Source: CAYRVX01 sp964642165 (GTDB lineage Bacteria > Planctomycetota > Phycisphaerae > SM23-33). From it: a stretch of DNA of 43,064 nt. The notes under the pieces are model-generated. The model was not told the DNA's origin. It was given only the letters and a program-made list of their open reading frames with translations, and searched no databases. The DNA lies in the NCBI GenBank assembly GCA_964642165.1, contig CAZXOC010000022.1:1-43064 (forward strand). The letters are read 5' to 3'. Shown one piece after another: positions 1-8,800 of this stretch. Made by a program: the position numbers and the translations under genes. Within the stretch, counting starts at the first letter, position 1. Each line of letters begins with the position of its first letter.

Positions 1-27
1 ACGTGCGTGTAGACGTTCCTGGTCAGG

Positions 28-57
28 CCTGCCTGCCGAAGCCTTGGCGGAGGCAGG
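28..57. repeat. Palindromic mini-insert inside recombinase remnant
   Basis: A 30-bp segment has end arms CCTGCCT and AGGCAGG that are exact reverse complements, and a centre (GCCGAAGCCTTGGC) that is itself near-palindromic. It lies between the codons for STIDL and those for the VYTHV tyrosine box, where related recombinases have no residues. Its length is a multiple of three and it contains no stop in the recombinase frame. This resembles in-frame palindromic elements such as those known from Rickettsia, though that comparison is by analogy only. Confidence 0.6.
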
Positions 58-140
58 TCGATCGTGCTGTGGCGGGCGAGGGCCTGGGCGTTGCGCGGAT
101 GCACGCCGGCGCGGGCGAGGTTCGAGATGAACGTGTGGCG

Positions 141-158
141 TCCCGATGTACATCGGGA
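141..158. repeat. 18-bp perfect palindrome
   Basis: TCCCGATGTACATCGGGA equals its own reverse complement. It sits between the codons for the conserved His and Arg of the recombinase HxxR motif and changes the reading frame there. It is probably a dispersed short palindromic repeat rather than an operator, because it lies inside a coding remnant. Confidence 0.6.
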
Positions 159-383
159 TGGGCGTCGGCCGCGTGGCCGCTGGCGTCCTCGTAATCGATG
201 TCCGCGGCGGTGACCGCCTCGCCGGCTCGGCGGGTTGCCCATCAGGCGATCACAGCTCGACCGGCGGTCAAGGCCGTTGCTCGATTCGGGGAGACCGAGG
301 TCGGCCGGGCACGATATGGCGCAACACAGGGGCCTTTCGAGTAGAATCGGCCTGTCGGAACTCGAATGAGGAGTCGCGTCACC

Positions 384-1643
384 ATGACAGACCCGAAGAG
401 GGTGGCCCGCGAGCACGAAGCGCTGACGCGAAGGTACTTCCTCGAGCTGGGGGCTGCCGGGGCGGCGGCGCTGGCCACGTCGTCGCTGTGGGCCGGGCCC
501 GGCTAGGCGAGAAGGCACATCGAGCAGGCCGTCGCGAAGCTCCAGTACCTCACCCCGCTGGAGAACTTCCGCCTTGCGGGGCGGGGCAAGCCCCCGCCGC
601 ACAGGCTGTCGCCGGCCAAGCTCCGCGAGGTCGGGCTGACCCGCGAGACCTGGCAGCTCGAAGTGATCGCCGACCCGGACAGCAACGCCAAGGTCGCCAA
701 CCCCCTCGCGAAGCAGCGCGGCACGGCCCTGGACTGGAAGGGCCTGATGAAGCTTGCCGAGACCCGCGCGGTGCGCTACCTGCAGGTGATGACCTGCACG
801 AACGTCTCCGGCCCGATGGGCATGGGGCTCTGGGAGGGCGTGCCCCTGCGAGAAGCAATCTGGCCGGCCCGCCCGACGGGCAACGTCCGGCGCGTCTTCT
901 ACTACGGCTATCACAACGACGATCCCGCCCAGCGGTTCCAGAGCTCTCTGCCCATCGGGCGCGTGCTGGAGGACCCCCCCGGCGAGCACCCGGTGATCCT
1001 GTGCTACAGGCTCAACGGCCGGTGGCTGACGCCCAAGGCCGGCGCGCCCGTGCGGATGATCGTTCCCAACGCCTACGGGAACAAGTCGGTCAAGTGGCTC
1101 CAGCGCGTCGTGCTGACGAACGACCCCAAGGCCAACGACACCTACGCTCGGTGGAACAACGACACCGTCAGCGCGGTCAAGACGTGCGCCCGGTTCCTCC
1201 ACGTGCCGAAGAGCGCCAAGGCCGCCCAGCCGGTCGCGATCACCGGCCTGGCGCAGGTGGGCATCTCGGGCCTGAGCAAGGTGCAGGTCTGGCTGCACCC
1301 CGCCGGCGCGCCGCTCCCCGGCGACGACCCCCACTTCACCAAGGCCGACTGGCGAGACGCCGAGATCCTCCCGCCGCCGGAAGAGTGGGGCGGCGACCTG
1401 CCCGGCGGGAAGCTGCCGGCGATTCCCCGGCAGTTCGACCCCAAGACCGGCAAGCCGCGGAACTGGCCGCTGCACAACACCATCGCGCACTGGGCCGTCC
1501 TCCTGACCGACCTGCGCCCCGGCCACTACGACCTCCGCTGCCGCACCATCGACGCCAACGGACACGCCCAGCCCATGCCGCGCCCGTTCCCGAAGTCCGG
1601 GCGCAACGCGATCCAGCACGTCCGCCTCGCCGTCGAGCCGTGA
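384..1643 (+). pseudogene. Tat-exported sulfite oxidase-like molybdopterin oxidoreductase, interrupted by in-frame TAG
   Basis: Translation from ATG 384 gives a twin-arginine leader (LTRRYFLELGAAGAAAL), then a TAG at codon 41 (504-506). It continues in the same frame without further stops to TGA 1641-1643. The body matches the oxidoreductase molybdopterin-binding domain of the sulfite oxidase/SoxC/MsrP superfamily. The segment MTCTNVSGPMGMGLWEGVPL carries the cysteine (about codon 138) expected to ligate molybdenum. A C-terminal part resembles the Mo-co dimerisation domain. The protein would act in the periplasm. The single stop directly after the signal peptide leaves the mature domain intact, so this is a recent nonsense mutation, an assembly error or, less likely, readthrough. 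An internal GTG at 663 could start a leaderless product. Confidence 0.8.
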
Positions 1644-1674
1644 CCGAAACGGCCATAGTGCCCTGCCTCCCGCG

Positions 1675-1700
1675 CGCGGCGGCCGGGACGGGCCGCCGCG
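1675..1700. terminator. Strong hairpin between convergent genes
   Basis: CGCGGCGGCC and GGCCGCCGCG form a perfect 10-bp stem with a 6-base loop. It lies in the 96-base gap between the stop of the sulfite-oxidase-like gene and the stop of the convergent peptidase gene. There is no T-run, so it may act as a roadblock or RNA-end stabiliser rather than a classical intrinsic terminator. Confidence 0.45.
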
Positions 1701-1739
1701 GGACATCGCAGCAGGTCGCGGTGCGAGGAGGACCCGTCG

Positions 1740-3065
1740 TCACCGCTTCCGCAACGTCTTGACGTAATCCGCCCAGAGCTCGTCCACGGTCTTGCCGGTG
1801 TACTCCTTCCAGAGCTCCGCGGTGTACTTGCCCTGGCGCATCGCGGCGTTGAACTTCCGAATGAGATCCCTGTCGCAGGTGTCGACGGCATAGTTCAGGA
1901 ACGCCGCCGTCGTCCGATAGCTGTCGGTGTACTTGGCCCGAGCGGGGTTGGGGCGAGGACGCTTGGACTTCGGCTCGTACAGGAACCAGCGGATGTAGTC
2001 CGCCACGCCCTCCGCCATCCACCCCGGGTTGCGCCTGCCACCGCGGACGCGGCGGTACCGCTGCACCACGTGCACCATCTCGTGTACGACCGCGCCGACC
2101 GCCTCGCCCTGCAGGTTCCGCCTGAACCAGCCGCCGGCGCAGTGGATGCGCGTCCCGCCCGTGCTCGCCACGCCCCGCATGTCCGCGAGAAACGTCACGC
2201 TGAAACGCCTCGGAGCCGTGTAGCCCTCGCTGGGCAGCATCTTCACGATCTTCGGGTACCACTCCACGCACACGGGCTTGAGCCTGGTGTGGATCCACTC
2301 CTTCAGCTCGGGCATCTCGGAGTAATCGAAGACGATCTCGTACTTTCCCTCCACGGAGACCGTCTCCGGCTCCGGCGCCGGGGGAGCCGGATGCTCCCTG
2401 CCGTCGCTCACGTCGATCTCGCTGAAGAACGTGTTGCCGAACGGGTCGGTGTTCTCGGTTCGCGAGACGTCGAAAAGCAGGTACCGGAATGTCCCCAGGG
2501 CGCCGCCGGCCGAGTCCGATATGCTCGTGCCGTACTGCCCGCCGGGTTCGCCCTTCTTCGGGCGCGTGTCGATCGACGCGATCAACGTCCACCCGGCCTT
2601 CTCCGGCGCGACGTCCCGCGCGGGCCTGGCGCGGAAGCCCTTGGCGGACCCGGCGGCGGCGTACAGCCGGTACACCTGCGGCCCGCGCGTGCTGACGTGC
2701 CACGAGTACGTGTTGACCTGCCTGACCTCCGTGGGCTTGCCGAGGTCCAGCAGGAGGCGGCCGCCCTTCGTGCCCGCGGCGAAGAAGAAGTTCGTCCCGG
2801 GCTGGTCCTCGTCCCTGGGGCCCCTGCCGTCGTGAAGCGCACGGGTCCCGCTGCCGTTGACGTCCCTTCGCCCGTCGACGATCGAGAACGTGGCATTGGT
2901 GGCCGCGTCGGTCCTGGATGGCGAGGGGACGTTCTTGAACTTGAACGCCCCCGTCGCCGCGCCGCCCTCATTGCGGTCCGAGACGGCCCGGACCTCCGCC
3001 CGCGACGCCACCGACAGCAGCAGCACCACGCAACCGACCACGACGAACGTAACGCGATGTTTCAT
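1740..3065 (-). CDS. Secreted basic secretory protein (BSP) family peptidase with N-terminal galactose-binding-like domain
   Basis: The 441-residue protein starts at ATG 3065 (MKHR), with GGAG about ten bases upstream and a signal peptide of roughly 24 residues (VTFVVVGCVVLLLSVASRA). Residues about 40-225 look like a discoidin/galactose-binding-type beta domain (LLLDLGKPTEVRQVNTYSW, then FRYLLFDVSR). Residues about 240-435 match the plant and bacterial basic secretory protein family. The metal site HEMVH is at about 328-332, followed by PGWMAEGVADYIRW and SYRTTAAFL. BSP proteins are thought to be zinc-dependent peptidases; substrate unknown. A longer upstream reading frame exists but lacks a better start. 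The gene is divergent from the discoidin-domain gene at 3400, across 334 bases holding an inverted repeat. Confidence 0.85.
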   Translation of the reverse strand: MKHRVTFVVVGCVVLLLSVASRAEVRAVSDRNEGGAATGAFKFKNVPSPSRTDAATNATFSIVDGRRDVNGSGTRALHDGRGPRDEDQPGTNFFFAAGTKGGRLLLDLGKPTEVRQVNTYSWHVSTRGPQVYRLYAAAGSAKGFRARPARDVAPEKAGWTLIASIDTRPKKGEPGGQYGTSISDSAGGALGTFRYLLFDVSRTENTDPFGNTFFSEIDVSDGREHPAPPAPEPETVSVEGKYEIVFDYSEMPELKEWIHTRLKPVCVEWYPKIVKMLPSEGYTAPRRFSVTFLADMRGVASTGGTRIHCAGGWFRRNLQGEAVGAVVHEMVHVVQRYRRVRGGRRNPGWMAEGVADYIRWFLYEPKSKRPRPNPARAKYTDSYRTTAAFLNYAVDTCDRDLIRKFNAAMRQGKYTAELWKEYTGKTVDELWADYVKTLRKR

Positions 3066-3164
3066 GGCGATCTCCATGCAGGGCTGCCCGCATCCACGCC
3101 GAAGCCCGGGCGGCCGGCCGCAACCGTCCACCGCCCCCCGGAGCCGGGCGGGACGGAGACGGGC

Positions 3165-3201
3165 GATTCCACATGTATAACGGCTGGCGGGGGGTGGAAT
3201 C
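3165..3201. promoter_or_regulatory. Inverted repeat in divergent intergenic region
   Basis: GATTCCAC (3165-3172) and GTGGAATC (3194-3201) are perfect 8-base arms around a 21-base spacer. The spacer contains ATGTATAA, which on the reverse strand reads TTATACAT, a plausible -10 for the peptidase gene. The site lies between the divergent peptidase and discoidin genes, so it could be a shared operator. It could also be a hairpin in the peptidase leader. Nothing else was recognised in 3066-3399. Confidence 0.4.
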
Positions 3202-3399
3202 ACGGTTTTCCAGACCCGCGGGCGCGCGCGGCCGTCCGCCGCATCGGCGCTTCCCTCGCGGAGCGCTGCGTCCCTTGCGGAGATCCCGTAAGAAACACGC
3301 CCGTCGCTCGTCATGTCACGGAAGGCGGGCACCGCGCCCGGCGCGGGACAGACCGGCCGCCCCCCCGGCAGGTCCGGGATCATCACGGGAGGCGGATTC

Positions 3400-4233
3400 A
3401 TGGGAAGCGCACGTGCACTGCAGGCTGTTGCTGCCATCGCTGCGGCTGCTGTCGCCCTTTCCGATCTGCGGGCGGGAAAGCCGGCGGACCCCCGAACCGG
3501 GAAGGCCGCGAGTCCCGCCGCCGAGGCACATGGCGGCCTCGCCCGCCTGCCGCTGAAGCTGCCGCGGCCGAGGCTCGCGTGCACCCCGCCGCTGGCGCCC
3601 CCCGGCGGCCGGATCAGGCTCATCCGGGGCCCCTGGAAGCCGCGCAAGCCCTTCTACGCTCCCAGGGGCGTGGAGAATGTCGCCCTCAAGCGACCCGTCG
3701 TCAGCAGCGACATGGACCCGATCATCGGGAGCCTGAAGCAGGTGACAGACGGCGTGAAGGAGGGGGCCTGGGACGCGTACGTCGAGCTGGGCCCGGGACG
3801 GCAATGGGTCCAGATCGATCTTGGCCGACCCTGCGCGATCCACGCCGTCGTCGTGCGGCACGAGCACCACCGACTCGTCGTCTACCACGACGTGGTGGTC
3901 CGGATCGCCGACGACAAGGGCTTCCGGAAGAACGTCCGCACGCTGTTCCACAACGATCACGACAACTCCGCGGGCCTCGGGGTGGGTGAAGACTGGAAGG
4001 AGTACTACGAGACGTTCGAGGGGCTTCTTGTGCCGGCCAAGGGCCAGCGGGCCCGCTACGTGCGGCTCTACTCGAAAGGCAGTACCAGCTGCGACCTGAA
4101 CCGGTATGCGGAGGTGGAGGTCTACGGCCTGGCAAAGACGGCCGGCGGCAGCAGGGACGCCACGAGCGCCCGCAAGCTCAAAGCCGTACCGATCCCCCTG
4201 AAGCTGCCCGGGCGGCCGAGCTGCTGCCATTGA
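3400..4233 (+). CDS. Secreted F5/8 type C (discoidin-like) domain protein
   Basis: ATG 3400 is chosen because GGGAGGCGG precedes it and a signal peptide follows (MGSARALQAVAAIAAAAVAL). An upstream ATG at 3313 gives only low-complexity sequence. The protein is 277 residues. After a proline-rich linker, residues about 95-250 resemble a discoidin/F5-8 type C fold: ENVALKRPVVSS, then WVQIDLGRPCAIHAVVVRHEH, then RYVRLYSKG, and a closing RYAEVEVYG strand. Such domains bind carbohydrate or other surface ligands; no catalytic domain is present. The ligand is unknown. The divergent peptidase also has a galactose-binding-like domain, so the pair may act on the same extracellular material (inference). 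Confidence 0.75.
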   Translation: MGSARALQAVAAIAAAAVALSDLRAGKPADPRTGKAASPAAEAHGGLARLPLKLPRPRLACTPPLAPPGGRIRLIRGPWKPRKPFYAPRGVENVALKRPVVSSDMDPIIGSLKQVTDGVKEGAWDAYVELGPGRQWVQIDLGRPCAIHAVVVRHEHHRLVVYHDVVVRIADDKGFRKNVRTLFHNDHDNSAGLGVGEDWKEYYETFEGLLVPAKGQRARYVRLYSKGSTSCDLNRYAEVEVYGLAKTAGGSRDATSARKLKAVPIPLKLPGRPSCCH

Positions 4234-4260
4234 TCGCGTTCGCGGCACGGCGGCCTACCG

Positions 4261-4866
4261 ATGGACCCGGAGGGCCCCCCGCAGACGCAGCGGCTGGAGG
4301 CAGCCAGCTCCCAGTCCCGGCCCCGCCAGCACACCCAGCGGCCGCAGGCCCGATTCGGCCTGGGACGCACGGGGTCCCCGCTCGGTAGCGACGCAGCCCT
4401 GGCAGCAGGTTCCGGCGCCGACCCCGCTCCCACCGCGGCGGGGGAGGTCCCGGCCCCGTCAGCCGTCGCCCCGGACGGTGGTCAGGTTGAGGCGGACGCC
4501 GAAAGCGAGACGGCCCGGTCGGCTGGGGGCGCGGTGGCCGGGAACTCGACGGTACCAGCCACTCAAGAGGAACCGGCTGGCTTGCTCGCGACGGCGTTAC
4601 TTGTGTCGGCCGGGCGACCCGATCAACCGCTGTCCATGGTGGTGTCCGCTTCCGAGCCGTTGGCGTTGGACGAGCCCGCCCCGGCCGTCAGTGACACGGG
4701 CAATCAACTGCCACAGAGCCCAGTCGATCTGGAGCCCGCCGCGGGTGCTGCGGAAGTGTTGGTAGAGGATTGGTCGGCCGAGGAACGGATCGAGCCGGCT
4801 GAACTCGACGCAGATATGCTGGATGTCCTCACTGCTTCAGCCCTCACGCTGCCTCTGGGCCGATAG
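4261..4866 (+). pseudogene. Possible orphan C-terminal tail of a large LEPR-XLL-type surface protein
   Basis: The 201-codon open frame is Ala/Pro/Glu-rich and of low complexity. It ends in MLDVLTASALTLPLGR, which resembles the last residues of the giant protein at 5827 (LLDILSLPKLLLPVSPA). Tails of this kind, with an acidic or proline-rich linker followed by a short Leu-rich end, close several planctomycete LEPR-XLL/dockerin proteins. No signal peptide, LEPR motif, dockerin or CARDB repeat is present here. I therefore read it as the leftover 3' end of a lost adhesin-like gene rather than a complete gene. It overlaps the convergent recombinase remnant by 30 bases. It could also be a chance open frame in GC-rich DNA. 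Confidence 0.4.
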
Positions 4867-5255
4867 TCCCGGCCCGGCCGGGTTCATGGCGGCGGCCATC
4901 TGCGCCTCGCCGTGGCCGGTGGGAGTCATAGCGTATGCCTTGACCAGCGAGGCGATGACGGAGCGGATGTTCTCGGGCAAGTCGTTCCAGGCGGAGATGA
5001 GGCCGGCAAGCTCGGCAGAGGATGCGGCTGCAGCAGCTTGGGGGGTCGCCGTGGATCCTGCCGATTTCGTCTTCCTGCTGCTGCCCGGAACGCCCGGGAG
5101 CGACTCGACGTCGTTGTGCAGATCGTCCATAGCCACGTGGGTGTAGACGTTCGTCCTCCTTTGCCAAGGCTTCGCAGGACGCGTCGTCAGGCCTGGCCGC
5201 CGTAGCGCCGCGCGAAGGCGGCTCGATCGTGCGGTGGCGGGCGAGGGCCGGACCG
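4837..5255 (-). pseudogene. Tyrosine recombinase (phage-integrase family), second C-terminal remnant
   Basis: In one reverse frame, HRPRNGPALARHRTIE corresponds to the VHPRNAQALARHSTID box of the copy at 1-230. After an insert the frame changes and gives TNVYTHVAMDDLHNDVESLPG, containing the tyrosine nucleophile. About 100 further residues follow, including WNDLPENIRSVIASLVKAY, a C-terminal extension I associate with planctomycete integrases (from memory). The stop is at 4837-4839. The N-terminal two thirds of the enzyme is absent, since the sequence upstream of about 5255 does not match. The remnant therefore shows only the second half of the catalytic domain and the tail, with a frameshift at the palindromic insert (about 5153-5222). 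It is inactive. Confidence 0.75.
5153..5222. repeat. Double palindromic insert inside recombinase remnant 2
   Basis: Two palindrome-like units lie end to end between the ARHRTIE box and the NVYTHV box. One is TCCTTTGCCAAGGCTTCGCAGGA, split here as arms TCCT/AGGA around GCCAAGGCTTCG. The other is a GCCTGGCCGCCGTAGCGCCG-type unit. They occupy the same position as the 28-57 insert of the first remnant but differ in sequence and length. They introduce the frameshift. The edges are approximate. Confidence 0.55.
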
Positions 5256-5826
5256 TTGCGTGGACGGTGCGTCTCTGGCTCTGAGGCCCCGAACCCGGCC
5301 GCGATTTCCTATGGCTATGTGTGCATTTTGGAGGGGGAGCCGTCTTGTACGGGAGCCGAGAATGTGACAAATCACAATAGAGATTGAACTACCGTTACTA
5401 AAGGCAGTAAGGTGTTTAATCCTATCATTGCACTGCGCGCGCCAACCGACACAAAACGACACGTTCGTTGATCTCGTCGCCATCGAATGGGGCACGGAGA
5501 ATGCGGATTGTCGCCCCGCGCGGCGGCCTCTCCGGCGCGCCACGCCGCGGGAGCGTCCCGGCCGGGTCGGGGAGCGGCTCATTCCATCCTCGCCCGCGCC
5601 GGGCGCCCGACCCGTCCGCCGACCCTCCCCCGCACCCCCGGCGCATAGGCCGGCCAGGATTCCTGCTCGCCCGCCGCCGCGCAGCCCTTTTCTCGAAAGG
5701 CTTCGGCGATTGCCGGAAGCGCGGTAGGATAGCTCACATCTGTGCGCGGGACCGGGGTCGCTGTGCGACTCGGCTTGCTCGTTCTCGTCCCCCGTCACAT
5801 ATCGCTCGCGGCGAAAGGAGGCCACC
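5256..5826 (+). other. Non-coding leader region of the giant gene
   Basis: No convincing gene is seen. The region includes an AT-rich island (about 5340-5440) in otherwise GC-rich DNA. The island contains a 14-bp palindrome (5363-5376) and a smaller inverted repeat, TTACT-AAAGGC-AGTAA, at 5395-5410. The rest is GC-rich, with TAGGAT at about 5726 as a weak -10 candidate. An excellent ribosome-binding site, AAAGGAGG, lies just before ATG 5827. Confidence 0.5.
5363..5376. promoter_or_regulatory. CRP/FNR-like palindrome
   Basis: TGTGACAAATCACA has perfect 5-base arms TGTGA/TCACA with a 4-base spacer. That is the spacing of FNR-type sites combined with CRP-type half-sites. It lies in the AT-rich island about 450 bases upstream of the giant gene. 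No CRP/FNR regulator gene is in the window, so assignment rests on the palindrome alone. Confidence 0.35.
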
Positions 5827-8800
5827 ATGCGTCCGCTCACGCGCCGTCTGCCTCAAGATGCCCCGATCACGGAACGGCTGGAGCCCAGGCTGCTGCTGGA
5901 GGGGTCCGCGATCGGCCCGATTCCCGCCTTGATCGATCCCGCGATGGCCGACCAGATCGTCTTTGCTCCGGGGTCGTCACACCGTCAGATCCCCGATGTA
6001 GACGGGCCGACGAGCGTCTTGCTGGCGTTCGCGCTGGACGGCACGGGGTTCAGCGACGTGGCGCAGTTCGACCTGGCCCCGGCCGAGACGGGCTGGGGCG
6101 GCGACGCGGCGCTGGCGCTGTACGACGCCAACGGCAACCTGCGGATGACGGTTGACGCCGACCCTCTCGTCGCCACGCCGGCCATCGAGACGATGCTGGC
6201 CGAGATCGTAAGCCGCCAGCTATACGTGCTGGGCATCTACTTCGGACCGGCCTCGATGGTGGACTACGACCTGACGGTGACGATCGGGCCGCAGGCGGCC
6301 AACACGGCGATCGCCGTCGATCCGGCAACGGGCGTCGGCCAGCTTCAGGCCGGATCGCCCGAGGACACGTTCAACACGCCGGCGGACGTGGACTACTACG
6401 AGTTGGACCTGCTCAACGCGGGAGCGAGCGGCACGGTGACGGTGACGCCGACCGGCCTGGACGTGCAGGCCTTCGCGACGCTGTTCCGGCGGGCCGACGC
6501 CGCCGAGCCCTGGGAGCCGATGGACAGCGGCTTCGACGTCAACGGGGCGCCTGTCGCACTGTCGCTTACGCCGCCGCCGGGCCGGAGCCTGACCGACGGT
6601 GAGTATCTTCTGGCCGTGGCGCCCGTGGGCTACAACACGGCGGCGCGATCGTATGACGTCTCCGTGGCGGCCGCGGCGCCGCTGGGCCCGGCCGGCGTCA
6701 ATCCGATCTCCGTCGCGGAGGACTTCCTCACCCTTCCTCCCTCGTCGTGGGGCCTCGCGTCGGCAAGTCGCACTTCCACGCTGACCGGCGGCCAGCAACT
6801 ACTGGTTCAGTTCCGGGCGCCGGTGACGGACACGGCGACGGTGACGCTCCAGACGGCCGCGTTCCAGCCGGTGATCAGCGTCTTCGACGAGACCGGCTTG
6901 GACCTGATCACCGTGAGCAGCCTGACGGCGCCGGGCACGAACACGCTGGAGTTGCCGGTCGCCGCAGGGGAGGTCTACGTGGTCTGCGTCGGCGACGTGG
7001 GCGGGGACGAACAGGGCGAGTTCACGCTGACCGTTAGCTCGCCGTACTCGCCGGCCCCGCTGACGCTGACGGGCGACGTGACGACGATCGGCGGCGTGCA
7101 GATCGGTGCGTCTCAAACGGCGAACTTCTATCGCTTCCAGCCGGCGTACGGGACGGACGTGCTGATGCTCGCTCTGGAGCCGGACTCTCCCGCCGCGGCG
7201 AGGGTCGTACTCATCGGCGAGGACCTCCCGCCGGTACGTCAGGACGTGCTCGCCGGTCAAACGCTGCTGCTGCCGGTCGACCTCGCCGGGGCGTACGGGC
7301 AAGTGGATTTGTACGTGGCGGCCACCTCGGGCGATGCGACGGCGACGCTGCGCATCGGCCAGCTCGACGTTCCTTTTGAGATCGCCCCGTCGGTCCTGGC
7401 GGAAGGCAGGCTTGACCTGGCCGGGGATCTGGCCGCGATGCAGCCGGCCGGGGCGTTTGGCACGATCGGCGGCGTCCGCGCCTATCAATTCACGATGGAT
7501 CCGGTCGCCCCGCCGGCCGTGATGGCGGCAGATGGCCAGGCGAGCGCGGCCATCCCGTTGGTGGCGCTGTACCGGGCCAACGGCAACGCCTTGCGGCTGG
7601 TGGAGTACGAGCTTCCCGACGCGTCGGGCCTGGCCGAGATCCATGCCTACCTGCCCGGGCGCGAGTTGCTCGGCCTGGTGGGGATCTCGCTGGGCTTCGA
7701 CGGCCAGGGCCAGATCGGTTACTCCTGGGACGCCCCCGATGCGGTCGGCGTGGGCGTGGGCATGGTGCCCGACCAGGTTCCCGACCCGGACAAGCCGCCC
7801 ACGCCGCCGTTCGGCGCGGTGTTGAAGATCCGGGACGTCGTCCTGAGGAGCGAGATTGAGCAGCACTTGTGGCAGACGCTGATTCCGTACAACATCATCC
7901 CCGGCCTGTCGTTCCCTATCAGGCTCACGCCGACCAGCGACGACCTGACGGCCAAGCTGACGGTCTACAAGCCTGACGGAACGGTCCTCGACAGCGTCAC
8001 GAATTCGCCGGGGCAGTCGGGGGACATCCAATTGAACCTCAGTCCCTCCACGCTGGAGGAGATGAAGGGCGGGGCGATGCTCTTCCGCGTCGAGCCGGTT
8101 TCCGGCCAGCCGATCGGCGACGGGCTGTACACGTTGGAGATGGAGATCGAGACGACCGACCCCATGCCGTTCCTCATGACCGAGACGGCGTGGACGTTCT
8201 ACAACACGTTCCCGCTGATCCACCCCGATGATGCCGGCGAGGTCAACATGCTGCCCGGCGGTGAGTCGGTGGTCGATATCGTGCAGAACCAGTTCGGCGA
8301 CGGGTGGGCCGAGGGCGAGTTCACCAGTTCCGACCCCCACGACGAAGGGCTCTTCGGCAACCAAGGCTCGATCGACGTGTACCGCTTCTTGGCCCTTACC
8401 CCCGGCCCGATCAGTGTCCGGACCGTGTGGATCGACGAGAACGTCAACACGAACCTGAAGGTCTACCAGGCCCGGCTGAGCGAAACCGGGACCGTCCGCT
8501 ATCTCGCGGAAAGCACACGTGTGGACCCGGGCCTTGGCGACTGGTTCCCGGCCGACCGGTCGGTGATTGACGATCAGACCTACATCAACGACTTCGACGC
8601 GCTTGCCCTTGGATCGCAGGGGCCCATGTACTACGTGGTGGTGAAGAACGAGCAGGGCACCCAGGGCCGATACCGCATTGAGGTCGACGTGCCCAGCTTT
8701 CCCCTGCTGGGCGGGACGGACTCCGACGACTATGCCGACGCACTGGTGGCCGAGGCAGCGTACATCCCGCCGCATACCGGGGGGGCGGCTGAGATCGACA

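Larger units (their letters stand above)
1..230 (-). pseudogene. Tyrosine recombinase (phage-integrase family), C-terminal remnant
   Basis: Read on the reverse strand, the segment gives IDYEDASGHAAD, then RHTFISNLARAG, VHPRNAQALARHSTIDL and VYTHV. These are the HxxR region, the second histidine box and the tyrosine nucleophile (Y of VYTHV) of tyrosine site-specific recombinases. The coding continues past the left edge, so the extreme C-terminus is not seen. The N-terminal catalytic arginine and core-binding domain are not found upstream. The frame shifts at an 18-bp palindrome (141-158), which replaces the residues between the conserved H and R. A second palindromic insert (28-57) adds about ten residues between STIDL and the tyrosine box. 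The gene is therefore broken and presumably inactive. A related remnant lies at 4837-5255. Confidence 0.75.

Noticed and set aside
146..1762. 538-residue forward frame overlapping the sulfite-oxidase-like gene
   Set aside because: Arg/Pro/Ala-rich shadow in another frame; the true frame has a Tat signal and a recognisable domain.
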